Below are positions 60,501 through 64,000 of a stretch of DNA of 64,000 bases, piece by piece. Origin of the DNA: Girardinichthys multiradiatus (Eukaryota > Chordata > Actinopteri > Cyprinodontiformes > Goodeidae). The translations under genes were made by a program, and so were the position numbers. The notes under the pieces were generated by a model. That model did not search any database, was not told the origin of the DNA, and worked only from the letters and a program-made list of their open reading frames with translations. The number at the start of each line of letters is the position of its first letter. The stretch's first letter is position 1. The stretch is from the NCBI RefSeq assembly GCF_021462225.1, contig NC_061795.1, positions 3,859,001-3,923,000 on the forward strand, read 5' to 3'.

Positions 60501-61388
60501 CACCATCTCCCAGCCAAGACGGGGGAGCAAATAGGCCCCACATATGATGGGGTGCCTAAGATGATCCAGGAGAGGGAACAGCCCAAAACCCAACCTTACA
60601 GAAAAACAGGCACACACAGTCACGATCACACTTTCCCACCCTTGTGCATACACATACAAACACTCACATCCACTTACCCAATGTAAAGACACACAAAAAT
60701 GGATGCCGTACACCCTCTCTCTCTCTCTGCTGCTCTACAGTCCAGTGATAGCATATTTTACACTAATTCATCTGATACTTCATATTGCACTTGGTGCAAG
60801 GCTTGGATTCAGCCGTTTGACAATGGAAGATCATTCCATTAACATTTCTACACACTGTTCTCAAGCTAATCTGAAGGCCAGATGAAGTTTGGAGGTGTGT
60901 TGCTGTTGACTCCTCAGAAAAGTGGTGATGCCTGCTCACTCTAGACCTCGGCATCTGCTGACCCCACCTCTGTGATTTTACGTGGCCTATGACTTTGTGG
61001 CTGAGTTTCTGTTGTTCTCACTTCCAATTTGTTATATTATTAACATCAGTTGACTGTGTAATAATTAGCAAGTAGGACATATACTGGACTTACTGCACAA
61101 GTTTCATCCTATGAAGGAAGCAGACTGGAACTCAATGAGATCCTGACAGCGACCCGCTCTACTGAAAAAAAAAAAAAAACACCAAGCCAGTGCCGGGTAC
61201 CTTTCTTTAATTTGGACATTTTCCTGTGTGATATGCCTCAGCTTGAGTCTCAGCTCTTCTCTTTCTGCACCCAGGCTCCTGTTCTCCTGCAGCAGAGTGT
61301 TTTTCTCCCCAGAAGCCCGCTCCAGCTTCAGCTTGGCTTCAAAGTAGTTTTTCTCCGTTTGTACCAGTGTGAGCTGCAGATCAGTGTG
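48521..61388 (-). CDS. 3' part of a coiled-coil protein gene, four exons in window
   Basis: Four - strand exons have proper acceptor/donor borders and compatible phases: 61388-61201 (acceptor tttttgcag, donor gtaccc), 53014-52801 (acceptor cttgcag, donor gtaagg), 50733-50666 (acceptor tctgcacag, donor gtagag) and 48680-48521 (acceptor cccatag, TAA stop). The first two encode a charged heptad-like coiled coil (QTEKNYFEAKLKLERASGE ... EERKRANQAQREIEAERR). The third is short and acidic (EGDPVYISTSEDGPEEPE). The last is non-coiled and ends RTRKMVEYFWIPTDQE. About 209 residues are visible. The N-terminal exons lie beyond the window or were not found. The gene is tail-to-tail with EIF4G2. I do not know its name; a centrosomal, ciliary or cytoskeletal role would be a guess. 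Confidence 0.8.
49080..49400 (-). mobile_element. Tc1-like transposase fragment
   Basis: On the - strand MLWGCFSYYGVRPIYHK, ILEEVMLPYDAEEMPFEWDD and SWFQISKINVME correspond to the middle of a Tc1-like transposase of a different family from the complete copies. The catalytic block around the second Asp (D-N-P-x-H) is mutated and neither terminus is found. It lies in the last intron of the coiled-coil gene. Confidence 0.75.
49590..50225 (-). mobile_element. 5'-truncated non-LTR retrotransposon (LINE)
   Basis: In broken frames on the - strand it encodes the C-terminal part of a LINE polyprotein (EFKYLGVLFTSEGRMEREID, YRSVYVPTLTYGHKLW, RTRSRIQAAEMSFLCR, then MRWLGHLYRMPPGRLPLEVF and DYVSRLAWERLG). 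The 3' end matches 31760-31965. Stops and frameshifts show that it is dead. Confidence 0.85.
51370..52776 (-). mobile_element. Degraded non-autonomous DNA transposon
   Basis: It opens cagtaaggtcttgcaaaag and tattcacgcatccc and closes with tttgtaatgtcacaaaatg and ggtaaatacctttcc, which pair as imperfect inverted ends. The inner sequence (tgatagaccaacaca, ccacagcatgatt) is the common fish repeat also seen at 42950-43720. Its right end lies only about 25 bp from the donor site of the exon at 52801-53014. Confidence 0.65.
53516..53835 (+). mobile_element. LTR fragment, 5' part only
   Basis: It is collinear with the first 320 bp of the LTR at 26621 (aggattatgattattgatt, gaactttgaccttatttt, cccttgcacaaaataaa). 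It breaks off just before the Tc1-like element that begins at 53845. The rest of the LTR is not found on the other side of that element. Confidence 0.8.
54031..54888 (+). pseudogene. Tc1-like transposase of the outer element
   Basis: The 285-codon open part starts MGDIPEFKRGQIVSARLAG. It has the bipartite helix-turn-helix domain (SLCDVSRATVSRVMSAY and the GRKRKLSERD hook), first Asp in VLFSDESTF, GGGSVMVWAAIS, second Asp in QDDNAPIHTA and Glu in SPDLNIIEPLW. A TAG at 54886-54888 ends it early. The C-terminal codons continue after the stop with a frameshift, and the last ones (RRIDAVLATKGGPTPY, then TAA) lie beyond the inner insertion at about 56566-56617. It is inactive: premature stop, frameshift, deletion and insertion. 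Confidence 0.93.
54956..56552 (-). mobile_element. Tc1-like transposon (inner), 1597 bp
   Basis: It has caggtccttctcaaaa ends, about 200-bp inverted repeats and TA duplications at 54954-54955 and 56553-56554. It belongs to the same family as 16394-17988. It sits inside the outer Tc1-like element and is therefore younger than it. Confidence 0.96.
55233..56224 (-). pseudogene. Tc1-like transposase of the inner element, one frameshift
   Basis: The N-terminal 66 codons (MGKTADLTAVQKTTID...) run to about 56027, where one G is missing compared with the copy at 16669-17660 (cctcaggtccgg against cctcagggtccgg). The next frame carries the complete catalytic core: VLFSDESKF, FQHDLAPAHSAKTTGK and SPDLNPIENLWD, ending AKGFPTKY. 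A 12-bp in-frame deletion lies near 55550 relative to the other copy. Apart from the single-base loss the protein looks whole. Confidence 0.94.
57390..57612 (-). repeat. GT/pyrimidine-rich repeat, copy 2, 3' portion
   Basis: Its reverse complement matches about 29655-29930 (pyrimidine tract, atttgaaataa, cttgtgaaagta). It is separated from the rest of the copy (60200-60720) by the LINE at 57613-60190. Confidence 0.7.
57613..60190 (+). mobile_element. Non-LTR retrotransposon (jockey/L2-like LINE), defective
   Basis: Several broken frames line up with one endonuclease/reverse-transcriptase ORF. The endonuclease end is at about 58141-58392 (SPIIVLGNFNSANFS, TLDHCYKTLKDAYHAV, LGLSDHSLVHLIP). The RT part begins near 58960 (RLFQRLKTKKASGPDNVYP). 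The FADDTT active-site motif is at about 59342 and the C-terminal part (YNLPEELLVIFYTAIIHSVL) at 59543-60001. Stops and frameshifts abound, so it cannot move by itself. It was inserted into the GT-rich repeat. Confidence 0.9.
60200..60720 (-). repeat. GT-rich repeat, copy 2, 5' portion
   Basis: Its reverse complement is collinear with about 28980-29450 (ttccctctcctggatca, ggatctgctctgg, ggcctttggatgtctg). It forms one element with 57390-57612 around the inserted LINE. Confidence 0.7.
60721..61200. other. Intron sequence, nothing recognised
   Basis: A (CT)n run is at about 60716-60732. The remainder is unique-looking intron downstream of the donor at 61200. Confidence 0.5.
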
Positions 61389-62034
61389 CTGCAAAAACCA
61401 AAGGTTGAAGTCAGAAACGATATAGCGGCTCATGATTTATTCAGTTTCGTTTAGTTATTCATTGTTTTTATGTGTAGCTATTGCATGAACATTACTTCTG
61501 ACTACAGAGAGAAGGATACATACATTTGAAAAACTACACCTGAAATACTTTGCCTCTCTTTTGCTTTAAGTAATTTCGAGATAAGTATTATCCGTGTCAA
61601 AAAGTGATTATGTAAATTATAGTGAGTATCTGTAACTAAGGAATTCATGTAATTAACTTTCCCATCACCCTATTATGTGGATCAAATAGAGATCGTTCCT
61701 ACCGAGTCATCACTAAACCATTCTTCACTGTAGAGCTGTGTGACAATAATTGAAAGCAACTCTGGCCTTATGATAGTAAAAAGTTAGTGTTTTGTATTTT
61801 CACTGTTGAGTTTCTGGTCTTAACTTGAGCTGACAAAACAGTGTTTTGAGTAAGGAGTAAAGGTGGAAAGTTAAACCTCAGACTTATTTGTCTCTAATAT
61901 TCAGTTTGGTGCTTTTAAAAGTATTCTCCTGGTTTTTTTTTGTCCCTCTTAAATGTTTTAGATCATCAAACAAAATTTAATATCAGATAAATATATCCTG
62001 AGAATAAAAAAGCTATCAAACCAGCCTGGCTCTA

Positions 62035-62780
62035 TGTGAAAAATGAATTGCCCCCTAAACTTTAGAAGTGTTTTTTCCACCCTAGGAAGAAACAAACGCC
62101 AGCCATTGCTCGGTTTTAAAGCATGAGTAGCTTGTTTAGGGTCATGAAACAGCATCTTCAATTTCAAACTCCAGACTTTGAATAGGCCACTGCAAAACCT
62201 ATGACCTTTTTTGAACATTTAGGAGGTCAATTTGGTGGTGTGCTTTGGATCGTTGTCCTGCTGTGCAACCCAAGAGTGCTTTAGCTTAATGTCACGAACA
62301 ATGGCCGGATGTTCTCAGAATTTTATAGGCGAGAGCAGAAATTAGTCATCCAGGTTCTGAAGAAGCAAAGCAGCCCCAGACTATCACACTACCACCACCA
62401 TGTTTGGTTGTTCTGTTTTCCCAGATGTGGCGGGGCACACGCCTTTCAGAAAATTCCACGTTTATCTCTTTAGTTCACAGAATGTTTTTCCATATGTTTT
62501 GGGTATCGTCAAGATGTTTGGTAAATGTGAGACAGGCTTTTATGTTCTTTGTGGTTTTTGCCTTGGAACGCTCCCATGGAGGCCATTTTCGCCCAGTCTC
62601 TTTCGTATTGTTGGAATTAGGCCCACAATGCTTTAGATGTGATTACTGGCCTCTTTCGTGACCTCCAGAAAAAAACATTGATGCGTTCTTAGATCAATTT
62701 GGTAAGTCATCCACTCCTGGAAGGGTTCACCAATGATCCATGTTTTCTCCATCTTTTGCAGTAATCATTTTCCAGGTTTG
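62035..62780 (-). mobile_element. Decayed Tc1/mariner-like element
   Basis: It contains aattgccccctaaac, tggatcgttgtcctgctg, ccagactatcacactacc, atgtttggttgttctg and cgggttcacc-like words in the order of a very common fish Tc1-like transposon whose transposase runs on the - strand. No frame remains open. The termini are not exact. Confidence 0.65.
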
Positions 62781-64000
62781 GAGAGGTATGGAAAAGGAAA
62801 ATAGACTATGGAAAGTGTTTGAGTTCCAGGCTAGACTGGTCTCAAGACTTTGAGATACATCCTTTATCTTTAAGTGTTGACCTCTAAACTTCACTTATTG
62901 GTTTGGTTTCAGGGTCCTTTATATCGACCTATAGGAAAATTTCATTTCCCCCCCTCTAGATTTTGTGTTTTTAGTTTTTTCTTAATTCTAGGCTTTGGGA
63001 TGAAACCACTCAAAAAAGTAAATCTGTCAACAAAATAAATAAAATAGCCAATTAGTTGACTTTGACTTCTTGATTTTCTTAGATCCATTTTGTACCAGAC
63101 CTGTACGTGGTTTTAAAACTTGGTCTGCTTTTGGCATCAAACAAAGCAGTAAAACTCTAATTGTTTTAATCTTTTACAAACAGAATAAATGTATGAAAAA
63201 TTTACATGTTGTGGAGTAGATATAAGTTATCCCCTTTACCACATCAGAACCAACTTCATCATTGTGTTGTAGAACAATTTATAGACCAGACAGGTAATAA
63301 AACCCAGCTTAGTAAAAAAAAGTATCAGGAATTTAAAAAAAAAAAGAGTCTTGAAAAATGTGCAATTTTCAAACTGAAAACTTGTAGGAACTCTGTGGGC
63401 TGTTTTCTGAGATCTTCTAGACTATCTTTTAACTTCATGTTGTCAGACAGGCTCTATTTAAGTGAATCCTGGAATGTAAGGTTGGTTTGGAAAGCTTTTC
63501 TTCCTTTACTAAATCAAATCACGATTTTAAAAGTAAAAACAGGATAAATCCTTAAGGGGCAAATTGTGTTTCACAGCACTGTTGCTGTTTTCAAGTGTAC
63601 TAAGGTTTACTGTCATAAATCTGCAAATGCAGTAATTCTTTACAGTTTTAGTGTTTTTCAGAGCTGCTGTAGTCATAATTATTACATTTTTGAATGCTCT
63701 TTTGTATACATTTTTACAAACTAATACATACAAAACTAAAAACTATCATGACAAACTACCAATGTATATATGTATATGAGTATGAAGAATTTTAAGTCTT
63801 GTTATCTCTAAGTCAGTATATAGTGGTGATCAATGGTATTGCTCTTTGACGTCCCTCTATATAAACTCATAGTTCATATGGGTTTTCATTAGAGGGAGAG
63901 TCCTACCTTAAGAAATATTTGGAAAATCACTTACATTAATAAGAAAAAGTACGTAATTAAAGTAATTATTAAATATTTTTTTGGAAAAGCCCTTTTATTA
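62781..64000. other. Unassigned AT-rich sequence to window end
   Basis: No exon of the - strand coiled-coil gene could be recognised here, though earlier exons are expected to lie upstream of 61388. The ORFs are short and without a family. Confidence 0.45.

Overview
This is eukaryotic nuclear DNA from a teleost fish. The evidence is a split, intron-rich EIF4G2 gene, full-length and fragmentary Tc1-like transposons, jockey-type LINEs and LTR sequence of kinds common in ray-finned fish, and dense microsatellites. The style of the repeats suggests a percomorph, possibly a killifish relative, but that is inference. There are no bacterial operons and no CRISPR array. ORFs in such DNA mostly mean nothing unless they join by splice sites or match a known protein.

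Layout. 1-14.6 kb: a 987-codon uninterrupted ORF (2299-5262), unknown to me, with long internal repeats and a promoter-like block 5' of it. It lies inside a cluster of large copies (A to D) of one internally reiterated, non-coding interspersed repeat. Copy D sits within a region bounded by inverted AT-rich repeats (about 10.02-14.63 kb). 14.6-33.3 kb: a gene desert made of a 200-bp GATA array, a complete but frameshifted Tc1-like element (16394-17988), a strand-asymmetric purine-rich repeat, an LTR with primer binding site and leader (26621-28415), a second diverged leader copy (about 21.02-21.67 kb), a GT/pyrimidine-rich repeat (28.4-29.9 kb), a small membrane-protein ORF (22471-22755) and a perfect 29-bp-arm palindrome (23313-23374).

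33.3-48.4 kb: EIF4G2 (DAP5/NAT1/p97) on the + strand. I placed 20 coding exons by splice sites and phase. They give 903 codons plus stop, starting at the family's unusual GUG. One intron holds a C/D-box snoRNA that I recognise as SNORD97; the same intron holds a 415-bp fold-back, and a later intron holds a short strong hairpin.

48.4-61.4 kb: the 3' part of a second gene on the - strand, tail-to-tail with EIF4G2. Its poly(A) signal lies about 45 bp from a distal poly(A) signal of EIF4G2. Four exons (61388-61201, 53014-52801, 50733-50666, 48680-48521) join in a single reading frame and encode a coiled-coil protein with a non-coiled C-terminus, which I cannot name. Its 8.2-kb intron is a stack of transposons: an LTR fragment, a Tc1-like element with a second Tc1-like element inserted inside it, and a GT-rich repeat split by a LINE. 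61.4-64 kb holds a decayed Tc1-like copy and otherwise nothing I can assign.

How the parts relate: EIF4G2 and the - strand coiled-coil gene are convergent neighbours. The 987-codon ORF is the best candidate for an undescribed gene. Everything else is mobile or simple-sequence DNA that has filled the intergenic space and one intron.
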